From Clostridium_S neuense (GTDB taxonomy: Bacteria > Bacillota > Clostridia > Clostridiales > Clostridiaceae): a stretch of 64,000 bases of DNA. Made by a program: the position numbers and the translations under genes. Each line of letters starts with the position of its first letter. Within the stretch, counting starts at the first letter, position 1. Of this stretch, positions 43,824 to 52,041 are shown one piece after another. The notes under the pieces were generated by a model. The model was not told the DNA's origin and did no database searches. It worked only from the letters and a program-made list of their open reading frames with translations. Location of the stretch: assembly GCF_045310695.1 (NCBI RefSeq), contig NZ_JBJIAA010000017.1:1-64000 (forward strand). The letters run 5' to 3'.

Positions 43824-43853
43824 ACCCCGGGAAATATCTGGGGCTTTTTTTAG
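43824..43853 (+). terminator. Intrinsic terminator between cysN and cbiK
   Basis: CCCCGGG and TCTGGGG form a 7-bp stem (with G-U pairs) with loop AAATA, followed by CTTTTTTT. It lies 7 nt after the 12-bp leader stem, a typical expression platform. It may end the sulfur operon or control cbiK. Confidence 0.75.
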
Positions 43854-43892
43854 TATAAAAAATGTAATTTATATTAAATGGAGGACAAAGCG

Positions 43893-44669
43893 TTGAAAAA
43901 ATCAATACTTGTTGTTAGTTTTGGAACTACATTTGCAAATGCAGGAAAAATTACAATAGACGCAATAGAAAACAGGATAAAAAATGAATATGCTGCTTAT
44001 GAAGTGCGAAGAGCTTTTACATCCCAAACAGTAATAAAAATACTTAAAGACAGGTATGGGATATTTGTAGACACACCAGAAGAAGCACTTAAAAAACTAT
44101 ATGAGGATGGATATGAAGAAGTATTTATTCAGCCGCTTCATTTAATTCCTGGAAGTGAATATAGCAATTTAAAAAATTTGATAGAAATAACAAGAGGAGA
44201 AAATTTATTTAAAAAAGTTAAACTTGGAACTCCAGCTGTATATAGTAATGAAGATTATGAATTGTTAATAGATGCAATAAAAGATATTATAGATAGAAAA
44301 GAAGCTGTTATTTTTATGGGCCATGGCTCTTATAGCTATTCTAATAAGTGCTATTTAAAACTTCAGGCTTTATTAAATGATAAAGGCTATAAGGATGTAT
44401 TTATAGGAGTTATGGAAGGACAACCATGTATAAAGAGTGTAATTAATTGGGTTAAAGAGAATAAAATAAAAGAAGTAATGCTTGTGCCTTTTATGCTAGT
44501 TGCTGGAACTCATGTTAAAAAAGATATGTGTGGTAACGAAAATTCATGGAAAAAAATCCTTGAAAAAGAAGGAATAAAAGTAAAAGTTTATCTTCATGGA
44601 CTTGGTGAACTAGCAAAATTTCAGGAAATTTACTTAAAGCATTTAGAGAAAATTATAAGTGTCGTGTAA
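43893..44669 (+). CDS. cbiK: Sirohydrochlorin chelatase, CbiK type
   Basis: About 258 residues: ILVVSFGTTFANAGKITID, the metal/substrate residues in FIQPLHLIPGSEYSNL, VIFMGHGSYSYSNKCY, LVPFMLVAGTHVKKDM. The catalytic His pair (HGS and THV) is present. CbiK inserts Co2+ (or Fe2+) into sirohydrochlorin. The frame has an ATG at 43878, but GGAGG overlaps it; TTG 43893 is 8 nt downstream of GGAGG and preferred. Downstream of the sulfur operon it could make siroheme for sulfite reductase or feed cobalamin synthesis. Confidence 0.9.
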   Translation: MKKSILVVSFGTTFANAGKITIDAIENRIKNEYAAYEVRRAFTSQTVIKILKDRYGIFVDTPEEALKKLYEDGYEEVFIQPLHLIPGSEYSNLKNLIEITRGENLFKKVKLGTPAVYSNEDYELLIDAIKDIIDRKEAVIFMGHGSYSYSNKCYLKLQALLNDKGYKDVFIGVMEGQPCIKSVINWVKENKIKEVMLVPFMLVAGTHVKKDMCGNENSWKKILEKEGIKVKVYLHGLGELAKFQEIYLKHLEKIISVV

Positions 44670-44698
44670 AATACGTTTACAGAAGCTATGGAACTATT

Positions 44699-44750
44699 CA
44701 TACTCATTCCCGTTTTGAATTTCTTTGATTAATTCTTCATCGGTAGACAT
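44699..44750 (-). pseudogene. Short relic of the same ECF sigma-factor 5' end
   Basis: The 52 bp match the first 17 codons of the fragment at 21588 (MSTDEELIKEIQNGNEYA) with one substitution, then diverge on both sides. There is no ribosome binding site here. It is a leftover of a duplicated or rearranged sigma-factor gene. The rest of 44670-44860 holds no reading frame. Confidence 0.65.
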
Positions 44751-44862
44751 AGCCTTTTTTGGAGGAACTAAATTTTATACATGAAAAATATTTAAAGCTT
44801 GACATGTGAAGGCTTTTGGTGAAAATTATAGAAAGGAGAGGTTATACTTAGTGGCTTTTTAG

Positions 44863-45196
44863 TCCATTATTTGAACCACTTATGGGAATGAATAGTAATA
44901 CTATAGAAAAAATTATGCCGTTAAGCCAAAGACACGATGGAATTGTTTTAGATGCTAAAATTGCAAATACTGATATGGACAATCATTATGAAAAATATGA
45001 TATGAGCAGGCTAAAAGTTCCAACATTAATTGTGCATGCAGAAGATGATAAATTAGCGGATTATAATAAAGCAAAGCTGTGGTCAAAAAAAATACCAAAT
45101 TGTACTTTTGTGTCGTTAAAAATAGGTGGACATCTTATGACAGGGCATTCTAATGAAATTAGCGAAGCGTTTAATAAGTTCACTCAAAAGAAATAA
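44863..45196 (+). pseudogene. C-terminal fragment of an alpha/beta hydrolase
   Basis: About 110 codons reading SPLFEPLMGMNSNTIEKIMP, KVPTLIVHAEDDKLADYNKA, GGHLMTGHSNEI: the last third of an alpha/beta hydrolase with the Asp (DDKLA) and His (GGH) of the triad but no nucleophile elbow. The upstream sequence has stops in all frames. A 104-residue piece could start at ATG 44882, but no activity is expected. Confidence 0.65.
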
Positions 45197-45287
45197 ATAA
45201 AGCCATTTGCAAAATCCACCCAAACCCCAATTTTAATAGTACTGGTATGTTGGTTTTGAGCATTATTTTAAAGGGGATAATATATGG

Positions 45288-45347
45288 TTCACACATTAAG
45301 GGCTTGTTGCTCAAAAGTTCCTTAATGTGTGAATTCTAATATTTTTT
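45288..45347 (+). terminator. Perfect 14-bp hairpin with downstream T run
   Basis: TTCACACATTAAGG (45288-45301) pairs with CCTTAATGTGTGAA (45320-45333), and a run of eight T follows at about 45341-45348. On the plus strand it could end transcription from the hydrolase relic. On the minus strand the stem includes the kinase stop codon (45322) but has no T run. Confidence 0.5.
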
Positions 45348-45822
45348 TTACCACTTCATCAGTGGAAATTTCGCTTGTATCAATTTTTATAGTATTCATA
45401 TTCTTATATAGAGGAATGCGCTCTAAACTTCTATTTATACATTCTTTGTCCCTTAAGCCATTTGATACATCCATAGATATTCTCTTCTTTAAGCTTTCTT
45501 CATTGCACATAAGAGTTATTTTTATTACTTCAAATTCTAAGTCATCTAATTTGTCTAAAATTAAATCAAATATTTCTTCTAAGTGTATTACCCAGTTGAA
45601 TATTACATAGTCAAAATTAGAATTAGTTAGAAAGTTTCTTAATAGATATGTAATATTTTTTTCAACCATTAATTTGTTTTCCTCATTTGGGGTAAAAGGA
45701 TTCATCATCCAGCACCAGTCTCCGTCCAGCCATACTGAATTTTGAAGTTCTTTGTTTAGTTTTTTACAAGTGGCAGTTTTTCCAACGCCCATGGGTCCGT
45801 TTATTATTATTAATTTTTTCAA
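45322..45822 (-). CDS. AAA-type small nucleotide kinase-like protein
   Basis: 166 residues. The P-loop IIINGPMGVGKTATCKKL opens the protein, followed by WLDGDWCWMMNPF, FDYVIFNWVIH (Walker B-like) and a lid region MCNEESLKKRI. It resembles small AAA_33/shikimate-kinase-like phosphotransferases, often annotated as nucleotide kinases, with unknown acceptors. Monocistronic, between relics. Confidence 0.72.
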   Translation of the reverse strand: MKKLIIINGPMGVGKTATCKKLNKELQNSVWLDGDWCWMMNPFTPNEENKLMVEKNITYLLRNFLTNSNFDYVIFNWVIHLEEIFDLILDKLDDLEFEVIKITLMCNEESLKKRISMDVSNGLRDKECINRSLERIPLYKNMNTIKIDTSEISTDEVVKKILEFTH

Positions 45823-45883
45823 TTTTAATCACCTTGTCTATATATTTTTTATTATATATTTATAATAGCATGAATTTATAATG

Positions 45884-45965
45884 AAATGCTGCGCTTGTTC
45901 TTTTAGTAATTAAAGTGGTGAATAAATTTTGTTTAAATGGACAGAAGAAATACTGTATAATATAA
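45884..45965. repeat. 82-bp direct repeat, copy 1 (promoter region of mntA)
   Basis: Nearly identical to 47780-47861 with only a few substitutions. It ends in TATAAT just before mntA and probably includes its promoter. Confidence 0.8.
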
Positions 45966-45993
45966 ATATAAAAATAAAAGAAGTGGTGATAGT

Positions 45994-46416
45994 ATGAGTA
46001 TTATAGATGAAAAGAGTAAGATATTAAATAAGCTTAATTCATCTGGGTTTAGTGATTTCATAAGCAAGTTTGATATTTCTACTGTTATTGTTTTTGGCAG
46101 CATTTGTAATGATGAATTTAATGAGTTTTCAGATGTTGATATAGCTGTTTTAGGTGAGAATAAGTTAAAATTAGATAGTGTTTTAGATATAGAATTATTT
46201 TTAGAAGAATTTTTGGAAAGAGAAATAGATGTATTAGATTTAAGAAGTGATAATTTGGATATATTTATTAAAATTAACATTTTAAATGATGGAAAGATTA
46301 TATACTGCAATGATAATAAAGAAGAATTTGAAAAGTTCTGTGATGAAACTGACTGGATTTATAGGGAAAATGAAAATTTTATGTATTTTAGGAGAGTTGA
46401 TTTGTTATCGGATTGA
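45994..46416 (+). CDS. mntA: MntA-type minimal nucleotidyltransferase antitoxin
   Basis: 140 residues. The nucleotidyltransferase motif GSICNDEFNEFSDVDIAV contains GS and the D-x-D pair, with a third acidic position in EREIDVLDL. MntA antitoxins AMPylate the tyrosine of the partner HEPN toxin. AAGAAGTGGTGAT precedes the ATG. The partner gene downstream is truncated, so this antitoxin may be an orphan. C-terminal residues after about 120 may be altered by the same deletion. Confidence 0.8.
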   Translation: MSIIDEKSKILNKLNSSGFSDFISKFDISTVIVFGSICNDEFNEFSDVDIAVLGENKLKLDSVLDIELFLEEFLEREIDVLDLRSDNLDIFIKINILNDGKIIYCNDNKEEFEKFCDETDWIYRENENFMYFRRVDLLSD

Positions 46417-46576
46417 TGAGGAAACATATATTTTTCTTGAAAAATCACGCTTAATGAGAAATAGAATTTCTCACAGGTATAAGGAACCAAGTCATGAAGA
46501 GCTATTTTCGCATATTGTTAAAGATAAGGATAAAATTGATACAATCATTGAAATTGCAAGCGGTTATTTAAAATAA
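46406..46576 (+). pseudogene. Truncated HEPN toxin (HepT-like) C-terminal remnant
   Basis: The 57-codon piece reads YRIDEETYIFLEKSRLMRN, ISHRYKEPSHEELFSH, then DTIIEIASGYLK. It keeps the RNase motif R-x4-H-x-Y (RNRISHRY), including the tyrosine that MntA modifies, but the N-terminal half of the usual 130-140 residues is missing. The open frame continues upstream only out of phase inside mntA, and there is no start signal. A toxin-inactivating deletion is the likely event. Confidence 0.72.
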
Positions 46577-46622
46577 AAATAAGAACATGTATAAATCTTA
46601 ATTTGTGCATGTTCTTATTTTT
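46575..46622 (+). terminator. Intrinsic terminator after the MNT-HEPN locus
   Basis: AAAAATAAGAACATG and CATGTTCTTATTTTT form a 15-bp stem with an 18-nt loop, ending in T-rich sequence. Confidence 0.85.
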
Positions 46623-46764
46623 ATATATTTGTGTGTAATTATATGGATGAATATGAATTTTGATGTATAATATTAAGTATAATACTAATTTTACATTAGA
46701 AATAAAGGGAGATAAAATTAATCCCACGAAGCATTGTTACTTCACAAATTTTAGTTTATAAGTA

Positions 46765-46838
46765 TGAATTTGGTAGTATTTGTAATGGTGAATTTAATGA
46801 ATATAGTTCTTTTAGTTGAAAATAAATTAAAATTTTTA
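46765..46838 (+). pseudogene. Relic of a second mntA-like gene
   Basis: TTTGGTAGTATTTGTAATGG and the following bases, then TAGTTGAAAATAAATTAAAA, align with mntA at 46094-46175, apart from a deletion of about 18 bp that removes the D-x-D catalytic codons. The piece encodes EFGSICNGEFNEYS before breaking down. It lies next to a GCATTGTTACTTC repeat motif (46731-46744). Confidence 0.65.
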
Positions 46839-47042
46839 ATCTTCCACATATTGTAGTAAATCTCCAGGCTGACATTTTAATTCACGGCAAATTGAATCTA
46901 GTGTGGAGAAACGTATAGCTTTACCCCTATTATTCTTTAATATGGATAAATTTGCAGTTGTTATGCCAACTCTAGTAGAAAGTTCTGAAAGAGAAATTTT
47001 ACATTTTGCCATTGCTACATCTAAATTAACAACTATAGCCAT
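46836..47042 (-). CDS. XRE-family small DNA-binding protein (YozG-like)
   Basis: 68 residues: MAIVVNLDVAMAKCKISLSE, then RVGITTANLSILKNNRGKAI (helix-turn-helix) and CRELKCQPGDLLQYV. The size and pairing with an upstream DUF2975 membrane protein match the Bacillus YoaS-YozG arrangement. AAAGGAGG precedes the ATG. It probably regulates its own two-gene operon. Confidence 0.88.
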   Translation of the reverse strand: MAIVVNLDVAMAKCKISLSELSTRVGITTANLSILKNNRGKAIRFSTLDSICRELKCQPGDLLQYVED

Positions 47043-47053
47043 AGTGTCCTCCT

Positions 47054-47518
47054 TTAAATTGTAAGGTCATTTTCATTTTTTATTTTTAATGCAGCTTTAA
47101 ATATTTCTGCTAAAATTAGTGATAGACACCCAAGTATTATATAAATAAAGATGCTATTATCAATACTAAAAAAACCAAGATCAATAATTATTAAAAAATG
47201 TTTAGGATGTTGATTATTTAAAATATTAAATATACCTAAAAGAAAAGTACAATTTCCAATGTTTTTAAATCTTTTTATATTTTTTTCGATAAAAGGGCTT
47301 TTATCTATTACTGTACATATGATACATCTTAGTTCATACAGTTGAAATAAAAATATCCCAGCAGCTAAGATTACAATGGAGGCATAGATTATTGCATTAC
47401 CAAGTGGCTTTTTAATAAATATACTAATTAAAAATAGTATAAGTATAGGAATAGTGCATACAATTACAAGACTTAAACATTTCTTTAACATTTTCGATGT
47501 AGTTAACTTGTTATCCAT
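47054..47518 (-). CDS. DUF2975 membrane protein
   Basis: About 154 residues with four hydrophobic segments (SLVIVCTIPILILFLISIFI, NAIIYASIVILAAGIFLFQL, CTFLLGIFNIL, FIYIILGCLSLILAEIFKAA) and SPFIEKNIKRFKNIGNC, typical of DUF2975. The frame opens at a TTG at 47536, but AAAGG favours ATG 47518. It is 11 nt upstream of the XRE gene. Its function is unknown; such pairs may be membrane sensor-regulator couples. Confidence 0.8.
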   Translation of the reverse strand: MDNKLTTSKMLKKCLSLVIVCTIPILILFLISIFIKKPLGNAIIYASIVILAAGIFLFQLYELRCIICTVIDKSPFIEKNIKRFKNIGNCTFLLGIFNILNNQHPKHFLIIIDLGFFSIDNSIFIYIILGCLSLILAEIFKAALKIKNENDLTI

Positions 47519-47660
47519 TTTTAATCTACCTTTCAAATTAGCTTATAAGTAAAGTATACTAAAAAGCATATCATTTTTCAATATGTTTTTAATGAATATC
47601 AATAAAATGATAATATAAGTATACTATTTATTATAAGTATGGGGTTAATTGAAAGATTAG

Positions 47661-47780
47661 ATGCCACTTTGTAAAACGAAAAACCATGTTTGTAATTCAA
47701 AACTTAATTCTTGTAAATGAAACGCAGTTTTTGTAACCTAAAATCCAGTTTTGTAAGCGAAGAGCCACATTTGTAATCCA
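47661..47780. repeat. Six degenerate 20-21-bp direct repeats
   Basis: The core TTTGTAA (once CTTGTAA) occurs at 47668, 47689, 47710, 47730, 47750 and 47770, spaced 21, 21, 20, 20 and 20 bp, each usually preceded by CCA and followed by A-rich sequence. The spacing equals two helical turns. It stands upstream of the DUF2975-XRE operon and downstream of the response-regulator gene. No Cas genes or conserved repeat sequence make it a CRISPR array. Confidence 0.7.
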
Positions 47781-47861
47781 AATGCTGTGCTTGTTCTTTT
47801 AGTAATTAAAGTAGTGAATAAATTTTGTTTAAATGGACAGAAGAAATACTATATAATATAA
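47780..47861. repeat. 82-bp direct repeat, copy 2
   Basis: Second copy of 45884-45965, here with no mntA behind it. It abuts the 3' end of the response-regulator gene (47882) and the last of the 20-bp repeats. Confidence 0.8.
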
Positions 47862-47881
47862 CGGCAGATAGTACATTAAAT

Positions 47882-48490
47882 TTACAATAAATGAGGCTTT
47901 ATGTATCCAAGCTGAATTCCTTTAGTGACAGCTTCTAGTGAAGAAGTTACATTAAGTTTGTCAAATATATGCTGAAGGTGATTAGAAATTGTGCGCTCGC
48001 TGGAGTAAAGCATGTGTGCAATTTCTTTTCGTTTGCAGCCACTACACAAGAGCTGCAAGATTTGTTTCTCACTTTCGGTGAGTTCCTCAATATAGTTGAC
48101 TTCAGAAGAAAAATACTCCTTTCCATTACTTATATCAATTAATATTTGCAGTAACTTATCTGGTAGTATGTTTTTATTTATAAAGCCCTTTGATCCAATT
48201 TTTTTTGCTTCGTAGCGGTATACAGGTAAATCATAACCTGTTAAAATTACAATTTTGGAGGTTCTAATTGTAGCTAAAATGGATTTAGCGAGAACTAGAC
48301 CATCTTCACTGCTTATGTTGCTAAGATTTATATCAATTAAAATAATATCAGGATGATTTTTGGCTATATATGGTATAACCTTTGAGATATCTTGTATGGA
48401 TTTAAAACTTTTTATTTGAGAATAATCTTCTAGAGCTATTTCCAAACTTTTTGAAAATAATGCATGATCATCTATTAATAAAATATTCAT
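47882..48490 (-). CDS. NarL/LuxR-type response regulator
   Basis: About 202 residues. Receiver with DDH (residues 7-9), phospho-Asp in DIILIDINLSN, Thr in VILTGYD, Lys in FINKNI. The C-terminal LuxR helix-turn-helix is LTESEKQILQLLCSGCKRKE, then RTISNHLQHIFDKLNV. ATG 48490 lies behind AAAGGTGAT and inside the kinase gene (23-nt overlap). It forms a two-component pair with the adjacent kinase, probably controlling the ABC genes upstream in the same cluster. Confidence 0.88.
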   Translation of the reverse strand: MNILLIDDHALFSKSLEIALEDYSQIKSFKSIQDISKVIPYIAKNHPDIILIDINLSNISSEDGLVLAKSILATIRTSKIVILTGYDLPVYRYEAKKIGSKGFINKNILPDKLLQILIDISNGKEYFSSEVNYIEELTESEKQILQLLCSGCKRKEIAHMLYSSERTISNHLQHIFDKLNVTSSLEAVTKGIQLGYIKPHLL

Positions 48491-50039
48491 ATGAGTTATC
48501 ACCTTTCATTGGAATATTAACTTCAGTACATAAACCAGATGGTTTTCGCTTTGACATTTTTACAGTACCATCAAGGAAAATTATTTGTTCTTTAATAGAG
48601 GATAAACCTTTATGTGAATTACAATTAATATTTTCAAGATTAGGTAAATCAGTACCATCATTTTCTACAATAAGCTTGATTTTCTTATTTTCTTCATATA
48701 AGCTTATCCATAAATTATTGCAGTTTGAATGTTTAAAGGAATTTGTAGTAAGCTCCTTTAGTATTCTGTAAATAATTAAATTGTAGGGTTCTACTAGAAA
48801 AAATTTATCATCGCAGTTGAAGTTAATTTTCACATTGTTGCCGTGGTATCTTTCAGATATTGAATTTAAAAGATTTTTGAAATTTTCTTTTAAAGTAAGA
48901 CTTTGAAGTATAGTAGGATGATACTCTTGCATTTGACTTCTTATGGAAATATTCAAATTATCAAGTGTTTGAATTATCAATTCCTTAATTTTTGGTTTTT
49001 CAGCTTTATTTACAATATTTTTTATTGACAGTAAGTCTTGAAGTATTTCATCATGAAGGTAATTTGAAAAATCTTTTCTCAAATTTTCTTCCTTCAAGAT
49101 TTGTCTTAAACTACTGCTGTAAAAGCTTTGCATGCCTATAATTAAAGAATCTTGTTTTGTTAAAATATTTTTATAGGTTAAAGCTAAGTACAACAAAACA
49201 AAAAAGACTATGCTGTGAATAATAATAAAATAGCTTATAACATCAAACTTTAAGATGGCTCCAATTACAAGTATAAAACATAAAAGTAGAGCTAAAATTA
49301 AAGCTTTATTTTTAAAACTTAAATTTACATATGTCTTTAATTCTGGACGGCTAGCATGGATAATGCTAAGAATACTGAATAAAGGAAGCATTACAATTAC
49401 ATAAAGTGCCGAATTAGATAAATAATTTGAGTTCTTTAAAAAAGTTAGACTATAAATTAAGTAAGGAACCACTATGATGGTTGTAGTGTAAATTAAATTT
49501 TTTCTTTCGTTTTTAAGAAAAAAGATAAGTCTATTTTTATGTATGGTAAATAGGAATAAACAGATTCCAAGACTTATAAACCACTGTAAAAAAAGTGTTA
49601 TAGAAATAAATCTCATATTTAAAGTTGAGATTAAGGTTACAAAGCAGACTATTTTTAAAATAGTGTTTGTAGAAGTTTTATATTTATAATAAGAATTTTG
49701 AAAAATGAACATCATCAAAAAAGTTACTATTTTATAATTAATGAAAATACCGAGTAAAATGGCAGCCTTGAGTGTAAAATCATTGTTATATTGGAACAAC
49801 ATGAATTCCCAAGAATTTAAAATAAGTAAAATTGAGAATTGTGATAAAATGCCATTGCTTTTTAAATTGCTAAAGCTTACATAAGCTGAAAATATAAGCA
49901 TAATTGAAATAATAAATAAAGATAATATACTTGAAGCTTCAGTATCAACGTTATTTAAATGGTAGAAGCATAAGAGTATTATTATAAAAAGTTCATTTAA
50001 CAAAATTAAGTGTTGTTTTTTTTCATATGTTAGCTTCAT
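48468..50039 (-). CDS. Sensor histidine kinase with multi-helix membrane domain (HisKA_3 type)
   Basis: 523 residues. About eight transmembrane segments (residues 10-275) form the input domain without a large extracellular part. The phospho-His is in YLHDEILQDLLSIKN (HisKA_3), the ATPase N-box in LIIYRILKELTTNSFKHSNC, and the G region in SHKGLSSIKEQI. It pairs with the overlapping NarL-type regulator. The cue is unknown; the neighbouring exporter suggests an envelope-active compound. Confidence 0.88.
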   Translation of the reverse strand: MKLTYEKKQHLILLNELFIIILLCFYHLNNVDTEASSILSLFIISIMLIFSAYVSFSNLKSNGILSQFSILLILNSWEFMLFQYNNDFTLKAAILLGIFINYKIVTFLMMFIFQNSYYKYKTSTNTILKIVCFVTLISTLNMRFISITLFLQWFISLGICLFLFTIHKNRLIFFLKNERKNLIYTTTIIVVPYLIYSLTFLKNSNYLSNSALYVIVMLPLFSILSIIHASRPELKTYVNLSFKNKALILALLLCFILVIGAILKFDVISYFIIIHSIVFFVLLYLALTYKNILTKQDSLIIGMQSFYSSSLRQILKEENLRKDFSNYLHDEILQDLLSIKNIVNKAEKPKIKELIIQTLDNLNISIRSQMQEYHPTILQSLTLKENFKNLLNSISERYHGNNVKINFNCDDKFFLVEPYNLIIYRILKELTTNSFKHSNCNNLWISLYEENKKIKLIVENDGTDLPNLENINCNSHKGLSSIKEQIIFLDGTVKMSKRKPSGLCTEVNIPMKGDNSYEYFINR

Positions 50040-50058
50040 AACTTAATCCCACCATATA

Positions 50059-52026
50059 TTACATGTTTTTTTTCAATACCATATTGCAGCAAACTCGGTT
50101 TGTAATTATATAATAAACTATATATATTATTGTGTAAATGCCAATGCTTCCAAGCTCGGGAATCCAGTATATATTTGTATTTCCAATTAAGTTTGGCATT
50201 AAAGGCTTAAAACATTCCAGAGCAAAAAGACTGTGAATGGTTCCAAGTATATATGGAATAATAAAAAGTACTGATGTTTGGCTTCTTATAATTTTCTTTA
50301 TTTTTTTATTTTTATAACCTATCTTTTTTAAAATGTTAAAATCATTCTTGTCATAATAGATTCCTGAAAGACTACTGAAATACAAAAGACTTCCTGTAGC
50401 AATAAAAAATATAGCAGTAACAAAAGTAATAAGTAGAAGCGTTGAGCTGTTTTCTGTTATATATTCATTAAGCCTTTGATAAGCACCTTGAAATCTAGGA
50501 TTATCTTTGAAAATAGGAGCAAGTTTTTCATAAAGTAATTTATTACTTTTCATGTTTTTGCCGAAAATACTGATTACCTTGTTGTGCTGAAGGTTAAGTT
50601 TCTCAATTTTGTTGTAAAGGTCATCTGAAATAATAAGGGTTCCAATACTGTTATTAAAGCCAATTGGATTGTTTAGAGTGCTTGCTATTACATTTACTTT
50701 TAAAGTGTTACTTTGATTAAGATTTAATTCAAAAATTTTTCCTTTAAAATCATCAGTTTTATCTTGCTGATATTTAACTAAAACACAATTATTTTTGGTT
50801 AAGTTCTCTAAGGATGATTTTTTATTTTGAAGTTTCATAAGCTCTTTGTAATCTTTCACAGATATAAGTTCAAAGCCATTAGGCTTATTAAGTCTATACT
50901 CATAAGGAAGATTTTTAGAAGAGGAGGTTACTTTAATTAAGGAAGTTTTTTTATAGAAAAAGTTTTTTTCTCCAACTTCTTTTCTTACAAGGTTAATTGC
51001 TGTATTTGTTTTTTGTGTATTATCCATAGGAAATTCAAATGCAGCAGGAATAACTCGGTCTAAGCTTTTAAATGGAAAGTAGATTGTAATTAAGGTTACT
51101 CCAAGCACTGTTAAAGTTACAGCAGATATAAGTGTTGATGTAATAAGTGTTTTTGCGTTTGTTCTTATGCGATAAACAAATTTTGGAATAACAATTATAT
51201 TTATTTGTCTATAAAAATTTTTTTTATGTTTTTTTAACTTTAATATGGCATAAGGTAAAAAGGAATTTATAAATAATACTGTCCCAAGCACAACAAATAA
51301 AAGAGTTAAAGTTGCCATAGGAGCAAAGCCAATAGTTATCCATAAGGAAGTTTTTCCAAGGGTTATATTAAAGGCTAAAGCATATCCGCATATTAAGGTT
51401 ATAAATCCTAAGGTTGCTTTCCAAATTTTTGGTTTTACCTCATTTTCACTTTTTTTATCTACATGCACAAGGGACAATAGAGAATTTTTTTTAAGAAATA
51501 GAGAATTAGATATAAATAAAGCAAATATAATAAATATTACAAATAAAGAAGTGAATATAATAGCTTTTACACTAATGAAATCCATTCTTGATAAATCTAC
51601 CTTTAATCCTAAAAGATGAATTATGAGGATTACAAAGCCTCTATGAAGGAAGCAACCTAAAAAAATTCCAATAATAAGAGAACTTAAACAAATTAACAAG
51701 TTTTCAAAGAACAGTAAAACAATCATGCTGCTTTTTTTAAAGCCTAATAAAGCATAAATTGCAAGTTCTTTTACTCTTCTTTTAATGAAAAAGGAATTAG
51801 AATATGACATATAAAATATAACAAAACACATAAGAAATATTGAAATGGCTTTGGACATAGTTTCTACTCTACCATCCCTAGATATTCGCCCTAATATAAC
51901 TTCGTTATTTGAAAAAGTTACGAAACTAAAAAATACCATTATTATAAATGAGGTTGAAAATAAATATAGGGAGTACATGGAAAAGTTTTTTTTGAGATTT
52001 TTTTTAGCAATAGTAAATAAATTCAT
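50059..52026 (-). CDS. FtsX-family ABC permease, BceB-like
   Basis: 655 residues with about ten transmembrane helices and a 200-residue extracellular domain (about 320-520) between helices 7 and 8, the layout of BceB permeases in antimicrobial-peptide resistance. Opening motif FTIAKKNLKKNFSMYSLYLF. Lies 15 nt from its ATPase gene and 19 nt from the kinase gene. Probably recognises cell-wall-active peptides together with the ATPase. Confidence 0.87.
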   Translation of the reverse strand: MNLFTIAKKNLKKNFSMYSLYLFSTSFIIMVFFSFVTFSNNEVILGRISRDGRVETMSKAISIFLMCFVIFYMSYSNSFFIKRRVKELAIYALLGFKKSSMIVLLFFENLLICLSSLIIGIFLGCFLHRGFVILIIHLLGLKVDLSRMDFISVKAIIFTSLFVIFIIFALFISNSLFLKKNSLLSLVHVDKKSENEVKPKIWKATLGFITLICGYALAFNITLGKTSLWITIGFAPMATLTLLFVVLGTVLFINSFLPYAILKLKKHKKNFYRQINIIVIPKFVYRIRTNAKTLITSTLISAVTLTVLGVTLITIYFPFKSLDRVIPAAFEFPMDNTQKTNTAINLVRKEVGEKNFFYKKTSLIKVTSSSKNLPYEYRLNKPNGFELISVKDYKELMKLQNKKSSLENLTKNNCVLVKYQQDKTDDFKGKIFELNLNQSNTLKVNVIASTLNNPIGFNNSIGTLIISDDLYNKIEKLNLQHNKVISIFGKNMKSNKLLYEKLAPIFKDNPRFQGAYQRLNEYITENSSTLLLITFVTAIFFIATGSLLYFSSLSGIYYDKNDFNILKKIGYKNKKIKKIIRSQTSVLFIIPYILGTIHSLFALECFKPLMPNLIGNTNIYWIPELGSIGIYTIIYIVYYIITNRVCCNMVLKKNM

Positions 52027-52041
52027 AGTTTAAAATCCTCC

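Noticed and set aside
43810..43830. Copy of the family 2 inverted repeat (CCCAAACCCCG) before cbiK
   Set aside because: Only about 11 bp match and the paired arm is missing. The stem belongs to the local terminator.
47661..47780. CRISPR-like array
   Set aside because: The units are degenerate along their length, there are no unique spacers of constant size between identical repeats, and no cas genes are present.
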